From Rubrimonas cliftonensis (GTDB lineage: Bacteria > Pseudomonadota > Alphaproteobacteria > Rhodobacterales > Rhodobacteraceae): a stretch of 64,000 bases of DNA. A program made the translations under genes and the position numbers. The stretch is taken from contig NZ_FNQM01000013.1 in NCBI RefSeq assembly GCF_900107585.1, positions 1 through 64,000 of the forward strand, written 5' to 3'. Positions within the stretch are counted from its first letter, which is position 1, and each line of letters opens with the position of its first letter. The notes under the pieces are model-generated. The model was not told where the DNA came from. It saw only the letters and a list, made by a program, of their open reading frames with translations, and did not search any database. Positions 34,425-49,289 of the stretch are shown piece after piece.

Positions 34425-34660
34425 GCGATCTCCACCGCGTAGGTCTCGATCACGGTGTTGGCGAGCAGCTTCTCGCACATCGCCTCGACCTCGGCGCGCG
34501 CCGTGGCGGCGTCGCCCTCGGCGAGATCGATCTCGATGAGCTTGCCCTGCCGCACGCCCTGCACGCCCGTGAAGCCGAGCCCACCCAGCGCCTGCGCGAT
34601 GGCGGCGCCCTGCGGGTCGAGCACGCCGGGCTTGAGGGTGACGGTGACGCGGGCTTTCAT
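34421..34660 (-). CDS. purS: Phosphoribosylformylglycinamidine synthase subunit PurS
   Basis: A 79-aa small subunit that bridges PurQ and PurL and helps pass ammonia. [21 protein letters not shown] and the central [12 protein letters not shown] are diagnostic. ATG 34660 gives exactly the family length. In related genomes purC often precedes it; here a divergent periplasmic-protein gene lies upstream instead. Confidence 0.95.
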   Translation of the reverse strand: MKARVTVTLKPGVLDPQGAAIAQALGGLGFTGVQGVRQGKLIEIDLAEGDAATARAEVEAMCEKLLANTVIETYAVEIA

Positions 34661-34795
34661 CTCGGCGGTCTCCGGACATCTGGACGCTCGCGCCGCATAG
34701 CATCGAGCGCCCCGGCGGGGAAGCGCTTGCGGGCGGCCGCCGGACGCGGCAGCCTCGGGCGCGCCCGCCGATGGGCCTCGGCCTCGGAGATCGAC

Positions 34796-35614
34796 ATGCG
34801 ACCCGCCATGCTTCTCGTCCTGTCGGCCGCTCTCGGCTTCTTCTCCGGTCCCGGGGCGGCGAAGGACGAGACGCGGCTTCTCGGCTACGAGGCGATCCCC
34901 TCGGCGCAGCTCGCGCTCGACCTCGACGGAGCGGACTACGCCCAGCGCGCCGAACTGACCGACGCCGTCCACACCGCGCTGGTGGCCGACGTCATCCGCG
35001 CGACCGGGCTGGACCCTGCGACCGCGACGACCGAGCTCACGCCCGGCGGCTATCTCCTGCGCACCAACGCCTCGCTTCAGACCGAGATCTTCGCCGACGA
35101 GGCGCAGGCCGCACGGCTGGCCGCGGCGCTGGGCTACGTCCTGCGGCAGTGGAGCGTGCTCGTGACGGCGCTGGCGGAGGAGGGCGGCGACACCGGCTAC
35201 GTCGTCGTGAACTTTCCCGAGGACGTCCTGACGCCGGCGCTGGCGCAGTCGTTCTTCGAGGCCGCCGTCGCGGAGGACGCGGGGCTCGGCGGCGGCTACA
35301 CGGCGTTCGGCGACGCGATGATCTTCCTCAACATGCGCGACGCGGACGGCGCGCCCTACAGCGGGCTCGACGACATCGCCTTCGCCGCCCGGCTCGGTCT
35401 CGCCGCCGGGCGCTTCCCGGGCGCAGACCTCGGCGTGGCCGGCGCCGGGCTGGCCTACGCGCGCTTCGTCGCGAACGACTGGGACGCCTCCCCCGAAGGC
35501 GAGGACTACGCCGCGCTGCTGGCCGACCCGGAACTCATGGCCGCGCTCGACGCGCTGCGCCGGCGCCACGACGCGCTGGTGGTCGAGAAGGCGACCGGTT
35601 TCGGCTGGCGCTGA
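34796..35614 (+). CDS. Secreted protein of unknown function
   Basis: A 272-aa protein with a signal peptide of about 22 residues ([22 protein letters not shown]), so probably periplasmic. I do not recognise the mature part. It has an acidic character, no Cys and no membrane segment, with mixed alpha/beta segments such as [21 protein letters not shown] and [32 protein letters not shown] lies 5 nt before ATG 34796. It is divergent from purS and converges on glgB with 13 bp between stops. Confidence 0.75.
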   Translation: MRPAMLLVLSAALGFFSGPGAAKDETRLLGYEAIPSAQLALDLDGADYAQRAELTDAVHTALVADVIRATGLDPATATTELTPGGYLLRTNASLQTEIFADEAQAARLAAALGYVLRQWSVLVTALAEEGGDTGYVVVNFPEDVLTPALAQSFFEAAVAEDAGLGGGYTAFGDAMIFLNMRDADGAPYSGLDDIAFAARLGLAAGRFPGADLGVAGAGLAYARFVANDWDASPEGEDYAALLADPELMAALDALRRRHDALVVEKATGFGWR

Positions 35615-35627
35615 GACCGCGCCCGCC

Positions 35628-37820
<2,193 letters not shown>

Positions 37821-38015
37821 ACCTTCAGCTCCGAATTGGGATCGTCGCCCCCCCGCATAGCGCGATCCGCCCGGAAACGCGACCTCGCGGCGGCGCAGCG
37901 CGACCGGGCCCGCGTCTCCGGCGACCCGAAAGGCGCGCCGTTCACGCATCTTCGGGCGCGCAAGGGCCGGTCGTCCGGGCTATCCTGCGCCACCGACAGC
38001 CACGGAGGCGCCAGA

Positions 38016-39137
38016 ATGGCCAACCAGCGCGACGTCACCTTCGCCACCATCAACCTGCTGAACCTCCACGATGCGGACGGCCGGGTGTACGGCGCGCCGG
38101 CCTTCCCGGACCGCGCCGCCTATGAGGCCCGAATCGCATGGCTCGCGCAGGCGGTGCGCCTGCTCCAGGCCGACGTCATCGGCTTTCAGGAGCTGTGGAG
38201 CGTCGCGGCGCTGCGCGACGTTTTCGAGGCGGCCGGTCTCGCCGACGACTACGATCTGGCGGCGCGCGACGCGCTCGGGCCGGGCAAGCCGCAGGTCGCC
38301 ATGGCGATCCGCAAGGGCTGGCTGGTGGGCGAGCCGGAGTGGACGGCGGAGTTTCCCGAAACCTACCGGCTTGAGAACCTGCGCGAGCAGCGCGACGCGG
38401 AGGAGATCGTGTCGATCTCCATCGCCGCCTTCTCGCGTCCGGTGCTGAAGGCCGTGGTGCGCCCGCCCGTGCGCTCCGGCGCGAAGCCGCCCGACATCGC
38501 CGTGTTCGTGGCGCACCTGAAGTCGAAGGCCCCGGCGCGCATCACCACCGACCGCACCCTGCCCGTGCTGATGGAGCACGGCGGCATCGCGCGCGCCGTC
38601 GTCTCGCATGTCCGCCGGATGGTCGAGGCCGGGGCGCTGCGCGCGATGCTCGACGCCGCGATGCGGGAGAGCGAGGACGCCGCCCTGTCGCCCACCGTGG
38701 TGATGGGCGACCTCAACGACGCCACCTACGCGGTATCGACCGAGGTGATCTCCGCCCAGCCGAGCTACCGGCTCGCGGCGTCCTCGCGCGCCGGATCCCG
38801 CTCCGACCGCGGCCTCTACTCCGTTGAGACGCTGCAGCAGTATCGCAGCGATCGGAACGTCTATTACTCCTACATCTACCGCAACAAGATCGAGACGCTG
38901 GACCACATCCTCGTCTCGGAGGAGTTCTACGACCACTCCGAGAAGCGCCACTGGTCCTTCGTCGAGATGGAGGCGTTCAACGACCACCTCGCGCTGGCCG
39001 ACGAGAGCGACAGCGTCAAGAAGCGCATCCGCAACGAGACCGGGACCATCGATCACGGCATCATCCGGGCCGAATTCGCCTGGGATCCGATCGAGGAGGA
39101 TCTCAGGCGCATCGCGGCGAAGCTCGCGCAAGGGTGA
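38016..39137 (+). CDS. Endonuclease/exonuclease/phosphatase-family protein
   Basis: A 373-aa metal-dependent phosphoesterase of the EEP fold. Motifs in order: TFATINLLNLHD (Asn), VIGFQELWS (metal-binding Glu), VFVAHLKSK (His), VVMGDLNDATY (Asp and Asn) and ETLDHILVSEEFYD, with a final IDHGIIRAEF supplying the catalytic Asp-His. It may act on nucleic acid, phosphoinositide-like or sphingomyelin-like esters; no signal peptide is seen, so a cytosolic role is likely. GGAGG precedes ATG 38016. A long insert between the last motifs (about 245-330) is rich in Tyr, Ser and Arg. Confidence 0.85.
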   Translation: MANQRDVTFATINLLNLHDADGRVYGAPAFPDRAAYEARIAWLAQAVRLLQADVIGFQELWSVAALRDVFEAAGLADDYDLAARDALGPGKPQVAMAIRKGWLVGEPEWTAEFPETYRLENLREQRDAEEIVSISIAAFSRPVLKAVVRPPVRSGAKPPDIAVFVAHLKSKAPARITTDRTLPVLMEHGGIARAVVSHVRRMVEAGALRAMLDAAMRESEDAALSPTVVMGDLNDATYAVSTEVISAQPSYRLAASSRAGSRSDRGLYSVETLQQYRSDRNVYYSYIYRNKIETLDHILVSEEFYDHSEKRHWSFVEMEAFNDHLALADESDSVKKRIRNETGTIDHGIIRAEFAWDPIEEDLRRIAAKLAQG

Positions 39138-39212
39138 GCGCGGCGCGCGCGGGGTTGACAGACCGCCGCGCGCAGTGCGCCGTTCGATCAGGCTGGTCCG
39201 GGGGGAGTTCCG

Positions 39213-40598
39213 ATGATCGACCGCAGGCGGCTGCTTGCTCTGACAGGCTCAGCGGGACTTGGCGCCGCCATGGCGCTCCGGCCCCGCCTTACGCGCGCCG
39301 AGGGGGGCGCGGTAGAGTTGCGGGCCGCCCCGGCCATGGCGCGGCTGGCGCCGGCGGACATGCCCGAGACGGCGGTATGGGCTTTCGGCGGCGCCGTTCC
39401 GGGGCCCGAGATCCGCGTCGCGCAGGGCGCCCGCGTGACCCGGCGCTTCGTCAACGACCTGCCGCAGCCCTCGGCGGTGCATTGGCACGGCCTGCGCCTG
39501 CCCAACGCCATGGACGGCGTGCCGCATCTCACGCAGGAGGCAGTCCCGCCCGGCGGCGCCTTCCTCTACGATTTCGTCGCGCAGGACGCCGGGACGTTCT
39601 GGTTCCACAGCCACGCGCGCAGCTTCGAGCAGGTCGCCCGCGGCCTCTACGGCCCGCTGATCGTCGAGGAGGCGGCGCCGCCGGACGTCGACCGCGACGC
39701 GACGCTGATGCTCGACGACTGGCGCCTCGGCGACGACGCGCAGATCGTGGAGAGCTTCGGCGCGCTGCACGACGCGGCGCATGCGGGGCGCATCGGGAAC
39801 TGGATCACCGTCAACGGCGCGCCGGAATGGCGGGGAGCGGCCAGGGCGGGCGATCGGCTCCGGCTGCGCCTCGTCAACGCCGCCAATGCGCGGGTGATGA
39901 GCGTCGGCGCGCAGGGGCTGGAGGGCTGGGTGGCGGCTCTCGACGGGATGCCGCTGGCGCGGCCCGAGGCGTTCGACCGGCTGACGCTGGCGCCGGCCCA
40001 GCGCGCCGACCTGCTGGTGGACGTGACGGCGGCGGCGGGCGAGGAGGCGCTGCTGATCTCCTTCGAACGCGAAGGCGCCTTCGCGCTGGGCGCGCTTTCG
40101 GTCGCCGCCGGCGGCGCGCGGCGCCCGGACCCCGCGCCGCTGCAGCCGAATCCGGTCCCCCCGCTCGGCGATCTCGCCGCCGCCCGTCGCGCGACGGTGC
40201 GCATGGAGGGCGGCGCCATGGGGGGGATGGGCCACGCCATGCTGGGCGGCGAGCGCATGGGGCCGCGCGAACTGGCCGCCGCCGGCAAGGTCTGGGCCTT
40301 CAACGGCCGCGCCGACATGCCGGAGGCGCCGCTGATCGAGGCGGCGCTGGGCGAGACGCTGCGCCTGTCCTTCGTCAACGACACCGCATGGCCCCACGCG
40401 ATCCACCTGCACGGCACCCATTTCCGACGGCTCGGCGCCGACGGCGCCCCGGGCCCGCTGCGGGACGTGACGCTGCTGGCGCGCGGCGAGACCGCAGAAA
40501 TCGCCTTCGTCGCCGACAATCCGGGCGACTGGCTCATCCACTGCCACATGCTGGAGCACGCGGCGGGCGGCATGACGACATGGCTCCGCGTGGTCTGA
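39213..40598 (+). CDS. Multicopper oxidase
   Basis: A 461-aa three-domain multicopper oxidase. All four copper motifs are visible: HWHG near 90, HSH near 135, HAIHLHGTHF near 393, and HCHMLEHAAGGM near 442. The N-terminus has an Arg-rich DRRRLLAL followed by a hydrophobic run to about 30, which looks like a Tat signal, so the folded enzyme would be periplasmic. A Met/Gly-rich patch (MEGGAMGGMGHAMLGGERM, about 330-348) recalls the Met-rich cuprous-oxidase regions of CueO-like enzymes. Copper detoxification is plausible but untested. It lies 75 bp after the EEP gene. Confidence 0.92.
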   Translation: MIDRRRLLALTGSAGLGAAMALRPRLTRAEGGAVELRAAPAMARLAPADMPETAVWAFGGAVPGPEIRVAQGARVTRRFVNDLPQPSAVHWHGLRLPNAMDGVPHLTQEAVPPGGAFLYDFVAQDAGTFWFHSHARSFEQVARGLYGPLIVEEAAPPDVDRDATLMLDDWRLGDDAQIVESFGALHDAAHAGRIGNWITVNGAPEWRGAARAGDRLRLRLVNAANARVMSVGAQGLEGWVAALDGMPLARPEAFDRLTLAPAQRADLLVDVTAAAGEEALLISFEREGAFALGALSVAAGGARRPDPAPLQPNPVPPLGDLAAARRATVRMEGGAMGGMGHAMLGGERMGPRELAAAGKVWAFNGRADMPEAPLIEAALGETLRLSFVNDTAWPHAIHLHGTHFRRLGADGAPGPLRDVTLLARGETAEIAFVADNPGDWLIHCHMLEHAAGGMTTWLRVV

Positions 40599-40717
40599 GC
40601 CGGGGCCGCCCGCGCGATGCTGCGGCGCGGCGCCCCGTTGTCCCACCACCCGAAAGGGCGTAACGCGCCCCCGAGAGGGTGATGCGCACGCCGCTGTCCG
40701 GGGGGGAACCGACCGCC

Positions 40718-41911
40718 ATGAACATCCACGAGTACCAGGCCAAGACGCTGCTGAAGGAATTCGGCATGCCGGTTTCCGCCGGCGTCGCCGTGATGGACGC
40801 CGCCGACGCCCGCGCCGCCGCCGAGAGCCTCGGCGGCCCGCTCTGGGTCGTGAAGGCGCAGATCCACGCCGGCGGCCGCGGCAAGGGCTCGTTCAAGGAG
40901 GCCGAGGCGGGCGAGAAGGGCGGCGTTCGCCTCGCGAAGTCGGTGGACGAGGCCGTGGCCTTCACCGAAGCGATGCTGGGCCGCACGCTGGTCACGATCC
41001 AGACCGGGCCGGCCGGCAAGCAGGTCAACCGCGTCTACATCGAGGCCGGCTCTGACATCCAGCGCGAGCTCTACCTCTCGATGCTGGTGGACCGCGCCAC
41101 CTCGCGCGTCGCCTTCATCGTCTCCACCGAGGGCGGCATGGACATCGAGGAGGTGGCGCATTCCACCCCCGAGAAGATCCTTACCTTCAGCGTCGACCCG
41201 GCGTCCGGCATCTCGGGCTTCCACGGCCGCAAGGTGGCGTTCGCGCTGGGCCTCGAAGGCAAGCAGATCCGCCAGTGCGTGGACCTGATCGAGAAGCTCT
41301 ACCGCCTGTTCATGGCGCGCGACGTCTCGCTGCTGGAGATCAACCCGCTGATCGTGGACGGCGAGGGCGACCTCAAGTGCCTCGACTGCAAGATGAACTT
41401 CGACAGCAACAGCCTCTACCGCCAGAAGGCCGTGCTGGAGATGCGCGACGAGACCGAGGAGGACCCCAAGGAGCTGGCGGCCTCCAAGTACGACCTCAAC
41501 TACATCGCGCTGGACGGCGAGATCGGCTGCATGGTCAACGGCGCCGGGCTGGCGATGGCGACGATGGACATCATCCAGCTCTACGGCTCCTCGCCCGCCA
41601 ACTTCCTCGACGTCGGCGGCGGCGCGACCAAGGAGAAGGTGACGGAGGCGTTCAAGATCATCACCGCCGACCCGAAGGTGAAGGGCATCCTCGTCAACAT
41701 CTTCGGCGGCATCATGCGCTGCGACGTCATCGCCGAGGGCACCATCGCCGCGGTGAAGGAGGTCGGCCTCTCGGTGCCGCTGGTGGTGCGGCTGGAGGGC
41801 ACCAACGTCGAACTCGGCAAGAAGATCATCAACGAGTCGGGGCTCAACGTCATCGCCGCCGACAACCTCGCCGACGCCGCGCAGAAGATCGTCGCGGCCG
41901 TGAAGGGCTGA
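40718..41911 (+). CDS. sucC: Succinyl-CoA ligase (ADP-forming) subunit beta
   Basis: A 397-aa ATP-grasp subunit that, with SucD, makes ATP or GTP from succinyl-CoA in the TCA cycle. [16 protein letters not shown] is the canonical start, [12 protein letters not shown] is the nucleotide loop and [13 protein letters not shown] is the CoA-side region. ATG 40718 is used; the upstream open part is not conserved. It opens the block sucC-x-sucD-DUF805-sucA-sucB-x-x-lpd, all on one strand. In many relatives mdh precedes sucC; here a multicopper oxidase does. Confidence 0.97.
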   Translation: MNIHEYQAKTLLKEFGMPVSAGVAVMDAADARAAAESLGGPLWVVKAQIHAGGRGKGSFKEAEAGEKGGVRLAKSVDEAVAFTEAMLGRTLVTIQTGPAGKQVNRVYIEAGSDIQRELYLSMLVDRATSRVAFIVSTEGGMDIEEVAHSTPEKILTFSVDPASGISGFHGRKVAFALGLEGKQIRQCVDLIEKLYRLFMARDVSLLEINPLIVDGEGDLKCLDCKMNFDSNSLYRQKAVLEMRDETEEDPKELAASKYDLNYIALDGEIGCMVNGAGLAMATMDIIQLYGSSPANFLDVGGGATKEKVTEAFKIITADPKVKGILVNIFGGIMRCDVIAEGTIAAVKEVGLSVPLVVRLEGTNVELGKKIINESGLNVIAADNLADAAQKIVAAVKG

Positions 41912-41918
41912 TCGGGCG

Positions 41919-42449
41919 ATGCGGGTCGCTCTGATCATCGCGCTGGGCCTGCTCGCGGGGCCGGCGGCGGCGCAGACCGCGCGAGAAGCGGCCGAGGCGA
42001 ACATCGGCGTCGCGATGCAGCTTTGCGTCACGAACTACCTGACGCCGGAACGCATGCTGCCGGCGTTCCACGCGGCGGGCTTCGACTACCGCCCGGAGGA
42101 CTGGGGGGGCGGCGAAGTCCACCACTGGTTCGCCGTTCCCGGCGGCGACGTCTCGGCGATGGTCTCTCCCGAGGAACGCTTCTGCGCGATCAGTTCGCAG
42201 ACCATCGGCGTCGGCGAAGCGCTCCCCCTTGCGCGCGCCGCGCTCGGCCGGTTGTTCACCGGCCAGATCGCCGAGGGAACCCCCGAAGGCCGCAACATTC
42301 GTCCCAGCGACCCCGAGGGCCGGAACGCCGAATGTTCGGGCTACCACTTTCTTGCGCCCCAGAGGCTGATCGCCGTCTCCGTCGGCAACGCCGGCAACGA
42401 CCCGCTCTGCGTTGAGGACGGGACGTCGCAGATCATCCTGAGAATGTAG
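41919..42449 (+). CDS. Secreted protein of unknown function between sucC and sucD
   Basis: A 176-aa protein with a clear signal peptide ([20 protein letters not shown]). The mature part has four Cys residues in separate segments (QLCVTNY, RFCAIS, AECSGY, DPLCVED), fitting two disulfides in the periplasm. I do not recognise a family. It starts 7 bp after sucC and ends 16 bp before sucD, so it is in the operon. Unrelated small genes at this position are common in Rhodobacterales. Confidence 0.75.
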   Translation: MRVALIIALGLLAGPAAAQTAREAAEANIGVAMQLCVTNYLTPERMLPAFHAAGFDYRPEDWGGGEVHHWFAVPGGDVSAMVSPEERFCAISSQTIGVGEALPLARAALGRLFTGQIAEGTPEGRNIRPSDPEGRNAECSGYHFLAPQRLIAVSVGNAGNDPLCVEDGTSQIILRM

Positions 42450-42465
42450 ACCAGAGAGGAACCCC

Positions 42466-43350
<885 letters not shown>

Positions 43351-43351
43351 G

Positions 43352-43876
43352 ATGGGCGTCCTTGAGGCCGTCTCGACCTGCCTGCGCAAGTACGCGACGT
43401 TCTCGGGGCGCGCGGCGCGGCCGGAATACTGGTGGTTCGCGCTCGTGGTGGTGGCGCTGAACATCGCCGCGACGGCCGCCGATCTCACGTTCTTCGGCGT
43501 CGAGATGATCGAGGTGGAGCGCACGGAGTCGCTGGCGGACGGCACGACGCGGACGATGGAGATGACCGCGGCGCAGCAGTCGGCCAGCCCCTTCGCGCTC
43601 GTCGTCTCGCTGCTGACGTTCCTGCCTTTCCTCGCCGTGGGCTGGCGCAGGCTGCACGACACGGGGCGCTCTGGCTGGTGGCTGGTGGCGCCGAACGGCG
43701 CCGGGCTGCTGACGGTCGTGCTGTCGGCGGCGGGCTTCTCGGTGGCGCCGGCGCTCGGCGGGGCGCTCGGCCTCGTTCTCGGACTCGTCATTCTCGTCCT
43801 GTGGATCCTACTGATCTACTGGCTCGCAAGCCGGGGCGACACTGAGACCAACGCCTACGGCCCGCCGCCCGCCTGA
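43352..43876 (+). CDS. DUF805 membrane protein
   Basis: A 174-aa protein with four predicted helices. FSGRAARPEYWWFALVVVALN near residue 15 and the GWRRLHDTGRSGWW motif near 102 define DUF805, whose function is unknown. It lies between sucD and sucA, with its ATG one base after the sucD stop. A charged loop (about 45-75) lies between helices one and two. Confidence 0.9.
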   Translation: MGVLEAVSTCLRKYATFSGRAARPEYWWFALVVVALNIAATAADLTFFGVEMIEVERTESLADGTTRTMEMTAAQQSASPFALVVSLLTFLPFLAVGWRRLHDTGRSGWWLVAPNGAGLLTVVLSAAGFSVAPALGGALGLVLGLVILVLWILLIYWLASRGDTETNAYGPPPA

Positions 43877-44009
43877 CGGGGGCGCGGCTTCTGTGCGCAT
43901 CGACTTTTGGCGCCCCAGGGGCCAACAGGGTGCGAGTTTGCGCTGAGCGTCGCGACGGTCGCGGCGCCTCAATCAGGGACCTGGACGCCGCAAGGCGCCC
44001 CCGTGAGCC

Positions 44010-46955
44010 ATGACCGATCAGAGCGGAAACGACGCGTTCCACTCCACCTCCTTCCTGCAGGGCGGCAACGCGGAATACGTCGAGCAGATGTATGCCCGCT
44101 ACGCGGCCAACCCCAACGCCGTCGACGAGGGCTGGCGGGAGTTCTTCGCCGCGCTGGGCGACGAGAACATGGCGGTGCGCGAGGAAGCCGCCGGCGCCCC
44201 TTGGGAGCGCGCCGACTGGCCGCCGCAGATGAACGGCGAGCTGATCGCCGCGCTCGACGGCCAGTGGCCGGAGGCGGCGGCGGCGAAGATCGGCGAGAAG
44301 ATCAGGGCGAAGGCCGACGCGGCCGGCGTCGAGGTCACGCCGGCGCAGATGCGCGCCGCCTCGCTCGATTCGATCCGTGCGATCATGTTCATCCGCAGCT
44401 TCCGCTCGCGCGGCCATCTCGGCGCGGACCTCGACCCGCTGAAGCTGAACCCGATGCCGGCGCACCCCGAGTTCGACCCGGCGTTCTTCGGCTTCAGGGA
44501 GGGCGACCTCGACCGCCCGATCTTCATCGACAACGTGCTGGGCCTTGAGACCGCCACCATGCGCGAGATCCACGCGCTGGTGAAGCGCACCTACCAGGGC
44601 ACCTTCGCGCTGCAGTTCATGCACCTGCAGGACCCCGAGGAGAAAAGCTGGCTGCAGTCCCGCATCGAGGGCTACGGCAAGGAGATCAGCTTCACCATCG
44701 AGGGCCGGCGCGCGATCCTCAACAAGCTGATCGAGGCGGAGGGCTTCGAGAAGTTCCTGCACGTCAAGTACCAGGGCACCAAGCGCTTCGGGCTCGACGG
44801 CGGCGAGGCGCTGATCCCGGCGCTGGAGCAGATCATCAAGCGCGGCGGCGCGCTGGGCGCGCAGGAGCTGGTGTTCGGCATGCCCCACCGCGGGCGGCTC
44901 TCGGTGCTGGCGGCGGTGATGGGCAAGCCCTACCGCGCCATCTTCAACGAGTTCCAGGGCGGCAGCTTCAAGCCCGACAGCGTCGACGGCTCGGGCGACG
45001 TGAAATACCATCTCGGCGCGAGCTCCGACCGCGAGTTCGACGGCAACAGCGTCCACATCTCGCTGACCGCCAACCCCTCGCACCTAGAGGCGGTGAACCC
45101 GGTCGTGCTCGGCAAGGTCCGCGCCAAGCAGGAGCAGGCGGGGCGCGACCGCACCAAGGTCATCCCGGTGCTGCTGCACGGCGACGCCGCCTTTGCGGGG
45201 CAGGGCGTGGTGGCGGAGTGCTTCGGCCTCTCCGGCCTGCGCGGCCACCGCACCGGCGGCACCATGCACATCATCGTCAACAACCAGATCGGGTTCACGA
45301 CCTCGCCGGCCTTCTCGCGCTCCTCGCCCTACCCGACCGACATCGCCAAGATGGTCGACGCGCCGATCTTCCACGTGAACGGCGACGACCCCGAGGCGGT
45401 GGTGCACGCCGCCAAAGTCGCGACCGAATATCGCCAGAAGTTCCAGAAGGACGTCGTCATCGACATCTTCTGCTACCGCCGGTTCGGGCACAACGAGGGC
45501 GACGAGCCCATGTTCACCCAGCCGCTGATGTACAAGGCGATCAAGAAGCAGAAGACCACGCTGCAGCTTTACGGCCAGCGGCTGATCGACGACGGGCTGA
45601 TCTCGCGCACCGAACTCGACGAGGCGCGCGCCGAGTTCGCCGAGCGCATGAACGCCGCCTTCGAGGCCGGGCGCGACTACAAGCCCAACAAGGCCGACTG
45701 GCTCGACGGGCGCTGGAAGCATCTCGAAAGCGGGCAGGGCGACTACCAGCCCGGCGACACCGCCACGGCGATGGAGACGCTGCGCGAGATCGGCCGCGGC
45801 ATCTCGACCATCCCCGAAGGCTTCTCGCCCCACCGCACCATCGAGCGGCTGATGGCGGCCAAGCGCGAGATGATCGACACCGGCGAGGGCATCGACTGGG
45901 CGACGGCCGAGGCGCTCGCCTTCGGCGCGCTGTTGCTCGAAGGCTACCCTGTTCGCCTGTCGGGGCAGGACTGCACGCGCGGCACCTTCTCCCAGCGCCA
46001 CAGCGGCATCGTCGATCAGGAGACCGAGGAGCGCCACTACCCGCTCAACCACATCCGCGAGGGGCAGTCGCAGTACGAGGTCATCGACTCGATGCTCTCC
46101 GAATACGCGGTGCTCGGCTACGAATACGGCTACACGCTGTCTGAGCCGAACGCGCTGGTGCTGTGGGAGGCGCAGTTCGGCGACTTCGCCAACGGCGCCC
46201 AGATCATGATCGACCAGTTCATCTGCTCGGGCGAGGCGAAGTGGCTGCGCATGTCGGGCCTCGTGATGCTGCTGCCGCACGGCTACGAGGGGCAGGGGCC
46301 CGAGCACTCCTCGGCGCGTCTGGAGCGGTTCCTGCAGCTCTCCGCACAGGACAACTGGATCATCGCCAACTGCACCACTCCGGCGAACTATTTCCACATC
46401 CTGCGGCGGCAGCTGCACCGGAGCTTCCGCAAGCCGCTGATCCTTATGACGCCCAAATCATTGCTGCGTCACAAGAAATGCGTGAGCAAGCTGAAGGAGA
46501 TGGCCGACGGCTCCAGCTTCCACCGGGTTCTGTGGGACGATGCGGAGTTGGGCGGCGCCGACATCACGCTGAAGGCGGACGACAAGATCAGCCGCGTCGT
46601 GATCTGCTCGGGCAAGGTCTACTATGACCTGCTGGAGGAGCGCGACAGGCGTGGACTCGACGACGTTTACATCCTGCGGCTGGAGCAGTTCTACCCGTTC
46701 CCGGCGATGTCGCTGACCAAGGAGCTGGGGCGCTTCAAGCAGGCCGACGTGATCTGGTGCCAGGAAGAGCCGAAGAACCAGGGCGCGTGGACTTTCGTGG
46801 AGCCCAATCTGGAATGGGTGCTGGGCCGCATCGGCTGCGCGACCACGCGGCCGCGCTATGCGGGCCGCTCGGCGTCGGCGTCGCCGGCGACAGGCCTCGC
46901 CTCGCGCCACAAGCAGGAACAGGCTGATCTGATCGACGCGGCGTTGGCCGGCTGA
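44010..46955 (+). CDS. sucA: 2-oxoglutarate dehydrogenase E1 component
   Basis: A 981-aa thiamine-diphosphate enzyme that decarboxylates 2-oxoglutarate and passes succinyl groups to SucB lipoyl arms. The N-terminal segment [20 protein letters not shown] binds E2. ThDP and Mg ligands are in the [14 protein letters not shown] region, and [17 protein letters not shown] is diagnostic. The transketolase-like C-terminal half includes [13 protein letters not shown] and [22 protein letters not shown]. The 133 bp upstream may hold an internal promoter. SucB follows after 28 bp. Confidence 0.97.
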   Translation: MTDQSGNDAFHSTSFLQGGNAEYVEQMYARYAANPNAVDEGWREFFAALGDENMAVREEAAGAPWERADWPPQMNGELIAALDGQWPEAAAAKIGEKIRAKADAAGVEVTPAQMRAASLDSIRAIMFIRSFRSRGHLGADLDPLKLNPMPAHPEFDPAFFGFREGDLDRPIFIDNVLGLETATMREIHALVKRTYQGTFALQFMHLQDPEEKSWLQSRIEGYGKEISFTIEGRRAILNKLIEAEGFEKFLHVKYQGTKRFGLDGGEALIPALEQIIKRGGALGAQELVFGMPHRGRLSVLAAVMGKPYRAIFNEFQGGSFKPDSVDGSGDVKYHLGASSDREFDGNSVHISLTANPSHLEAVNPVVLGKVRAKQEQAGRDRTKVIPVLLHGDAAFAGQGVVAECFGLSGLRGHRTGGTMHIIVNNQIGFTTSPAFSRSSPYPTDIAKMVDAPIFHVNGDDPEAVVHAAKVATEYRQKFQKDVVIDIFCYRRFGHNEGDEPMFTQPLMYKAIKKQKTTLQLYGQRLIDDGLISRTELDEARAEFAERMNAAFEAGRDYKPNKADWLDGRWKHLESGQGDYQPGDTATAMETLREIGRGISTIPEGFSPHRTIERLMAAKREMIDTGEGIDWATAEALAFGALLLEGYPVRLSGQDCTRGTFSQRHSGIVDQETEERHYPLNHIREGQSQYEVIDSMLSEYAVLGYEYGYTLSEPNALVLWEAQFGDFANGAQIMIDQFICSGEAKWLRMSGLVMLLPHGYEGQGPEHSSARLERFLQLSAQDNWIIANCTTPANYFHILRRQLHRSFRKPLILMTPKSLLRHKKCVSKLKEMADGSSFHRVLWDDAELGGADITLKADDKISRVVICSGKVYYDLLEERDRRGLDDVYILRLEQFYPFPAMSLTKELGRFKQADVIWCQEEPKNQGAWTFVEPNLEWVLGRIGCATTRPRYAGRSASASPATGLASRHKQEQADLIDAALAG

Positions 46956-46983
46956 GCGCAGCAACCTCGAGGGGAAGACGACG

Positions 46984-48216
<1,233 letters not shown>

Positions 48217-48243
48217 CGGCGTGAGCCGCCCCATGAGCCGCCC

Positions 48244-48894
48244 GTGATCCGCTTCGACCACATCGCGCTCGCCGCCGACACGCTGGAGGCGGGCGCGGAC
48301 CTTGTCCGGGCGCGGCTCGGCGTCAAAATCGGGCCGGGCGGAGCGCATCCGCTGATGGGCACGCACAACCTGCTCGGCGCGACGGGACCGGACAGCTTCC
48401 TGGAAGTGATCGCCGCCGACCCCGGCGCCCCCCCCGCCCGTCCGCGCTGGTTCGGTCTCGACCGCCCGGAGACGCTGACGCATGGCCCGCGCCCCTTCCT
48501 CGTCGCCGCGACCGACGATCTGGACGCGGCGCTGGCGGCGGCGGCGCGCGCCGGGTTCGACCTTGGCCGGCCGGAGGCGCTGAGGCGGGGCGAGTTGCAT
48601 TGGCGCTTCGCCGTGACCGCGAACGGCGCGCCCGCCGAGGACGGCGCCGCGCCGCTGCTGATCGAGTGGCCGGCGGGGCCGCATCCGGCGGGCCGCATGG
48701 CCGACGCCGGGCTGCGCTGCGCCGGCGTCACGCTGCGCACGCCGAGGCCCGAACGCCTCCGCGCGCTTATGGCGGCGCTGGGCGCGGCCAACCTTTTCGC
48801 GATAGCCGAAGGGGCGGCGGGCGTCGTCGCGACGTTCACCGGCCCCGGAGGCGCAGGCGGGACGCTCGAACCGATGATGGAGGCCCTCCCGTGA
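48244..48894 (+). CDS. Glyoxalase-like (VOC superfamily) protein
   Basis: A 216-aa protein resembling the glyoxalase-like domain group. FDHIALAADTLEAGADLVRARLG at the start and GTHNLLGATGPDSFLEVIAAD follow the family's metal-ligand strand pattern. The start is GTG 48244. The stop overlaps the next GTG by 4 bp. Substrate is unknown. Its place between sucB and lpd is likely operon hitch-hiking. Confidence 0.8.
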   Translation: MIRFDHIALAADTLEAGADLVRARLGVKIGPGGAHPLMGTHNLLGATGPDSFLEVIAADPGAPPARPRWFGLDRPETLTHGPRPFLVAATDDLDAALAAAARAGFDLGRPEALRRGELHWRFAVTANGAPAEDGAAPLLIEWPAGPHPAGRMADAGLRCAGVTLRTPRPERLRALMAALGAANLFAIAEGAAGVVATFTGPGGAGGTLEPMMEALP

Positions 48895-49280
48895 CCCCCG
48901 AACTCACCGTCCTCTCGCTCGCCCTGCTGCTCGCCATCGCCCAGCTGTTCCTGTTCGCCGTACCGGCGAACAGGGACATCGGCACGAGATATCTCGCCGG
49001 GCCGCGCGACGAAGGCGTGAAGCTCGAAGGCCGCACCGCCCGACTGCAACGCGCCTTCCAGAACCACATCGAGGGGCTGGCGCTGTTCACGCCGGCCGCG
49101 CTGGTCGTCGCGGTTTCGGGGCAGTCGACCGCCTTCACCGCCGCCTGCGCCTGGGCCTACCTGCTCGCGCGGGTGGTCTATGTGCCCGCCTACGCCTACG
49201 GTTGGGCGCCATGGCGCTCGGCGATCTGGGCCGTCGGGCTCCTCGCCACCGTCCTCATGCTGCTCGCTGCGCTGTTCTAG
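48891..49280 (+). CDS. MAPEG-family membrane protein
   Basis: A 129-aa protein with four helices. RLQRAFQNHIEGLALFTPAALV and ARVVYVPAYAYGW are the MAPEG signatures; some relatives are glutathione-dependent, and bacterial ones are mostly uncharacterised. The start is GTG 48891 in a GTGA overlap with the previous stop. lpd follows after 9 bp. Confidence 0.88.
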   Translation: MTPELTVLSLALLLAIAQLFLFAVPANRDIGTRYLAGPRDEGVKLEGRTARLQRAFQNHIEGLALFTPAALVVAVSGQSTAFTAACAWAYLLARVVYVPAYAYGWAPWRSAIWAVGLLATVLMLLAALF

Positions 49281-49289
49281 GAGAACCCC

